Positions 63,612 through 64,000 of a stretch of DNA of 64,000 nt are shown one piece after another. The stretch is from Trebouxia sp. TZW2008 (lineage: Eukaryota > Chlorophyta > Trebouxiophyceae > Trebouxiales > Trebouxiaceae): the NCBI GenBank assembly GCA_002118135.1, contig BDIU01000170.1, forward strand, positions 117,772 to 181,771. Direction: 5' to 3'. The notes beneath the pieces are model-generated. The model did no database searches and was not told where the DNA came from. It saw only the letters and a list, made by a program, of their open reading frames with translations. Within the stretch, counting starts at the first letter, position 1; every line of letters begins with the position of its first letter. Both the position numbers and the translations under genes were made by a program.

Positions 63612-64000
63612 TCACCCGACAGATTTGGCAGCTGTGACTGCAGCTTCAGTGATGGTTTTGTATTGCTCGGATGCAGCATGTTGCAGCATTGCATTGCGCC
63701 AGAGCGTTGTGGCATTCACAGGATGCTGAGCCAGTCTGGAATGAAATTTGACGTCGTACCATGGCCAGTCAAACCATTGTGCTGTGTCCCATGACCATGG
63801 CAGCTCCTCTGTCAGCAGGTCCTGGTGCAGCATCATCTGAGCAGCGCTCTGTCGCAAAGATCTACTGGCATCTGGAGGGAGGCAAGGCTGGACCGCCCAG
63901 GCTGCGCATGAAGCTCTTCCAGTGCAGGCAGAATTTAACGACGGTGAAGGTTCTGCAGCGCTTATCCATGAACACTGTGTCACATGTTTCCTCAGCCATC
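63612..64000 (-). CDS. 3' exon of an unrecognised gene entering from the right edge
   Basis: The reverse strand is open from the window edge to a TGA at 63612 (about 128 codons). The last 80 residues look protein-like: QSAAQMMLHQDLLTEELPW, then a Trp-rich DTAQWFDWPWYDVKFHSRL and a helical end with ASEQYKTITEAAVTAAKS. The first 45 codons are less convincing and may be intron. I do not recognise the family. No start is in the window. Confidence 0.4.
   Translation of the reverse strand, partial: WLRKHVTQCSWISAAEPSPSLNSACTGRASCAAWAVQPCLPPDASRSLRQSAAQMMLHQDLLTEELPWSWDTAQWFDWPWYDVKFHSRLAQHPVNATTLWRNAMLQHAASEQYKTITEAAVTAAKSVG

Overview
This window is intron-rich nuclear DNA, most likely from a green alga, probably a trebouxiophyte. 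The reasons are that coding exons are short and separated by GT-AG introns whose acceptors are almost always TGCAG, there is a chloroplast-type ferredoxin-NADP reductase with a transit peptide, and a short interstitial tract is built on TTTAGGG, the Arabidopsis-type telomere unit. I see no transposase, reverse transcriptase, CRISPR, tRNA or rRNA.

Layout, left to right. 1-8293 (-): an sn1-specific diacylglycerol lipase-like membrane lipase, cut by the left edge before its GxSxG motif. 9323-21616 (-): a SET1/ATXR7-like histone H3K4 methyltransferase with an N-terminal GYF domain, a very long Ala/Glu/Lys helical spacer and a complete SET plus post-SET end. 22364-25904 (-): ferredoxin-NADP+ reductase, six exons, 355 aa. 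26787-33315 (-): an AMBRA1-like WD40 protein, head-to-head with 33756-36677 (+): proteasome ATPase RPT3, seven exons, 416 aa. 37241-40388 (+): a membrane-anchored SGNH hydrolase, 751 aa. 41197-41610 (-): an FMC1-like ATP synthase assembly factor, head-to-head with 42179-52649 (+): VPS11, the HOPS/CORVET subunit. 53053-53574 (-): a small predicted plastid membrane protein. 54920-62638 (-): an unrecognised helical protein ending in a U-box. 63612-64000 (-): the 3' exon of an unknown gene entering from the right edge.

The most unusual property is local. Three genes (the lipase, the SET methyltransferase and VPS11), and one site in FNR, carry tandem decayed copies of their own exons or exon halves in adjacent introns, often with the splice acceptor or donor still attached. 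Other genes in the window (RPT3, the SGNH hydrolase, FMC1) show none that I could see. These 'exon echoes' could be decoy splice sites, alternative exons or raw material for new exons. A second notable point is the VPS11 C-terminal RING: by comparison with plant and animal VPS11, every ligand of one zinc site is missing while every ligand of the other is kept.

Several genes form a membrane-traffic and proteostasis neighbourhood (VPS11, AMBRA1-like, RPT3, U-box), but this may be chance. Exon boundaries quoted for FNR, RPT3, SGNH, FMC1, the plastid protein, the SET end and most of the lipase were checked for frame continuity by hand. Those for the AMBRA1-like, middle SET, middle VPS11 and U-box genes are only partly resolved.
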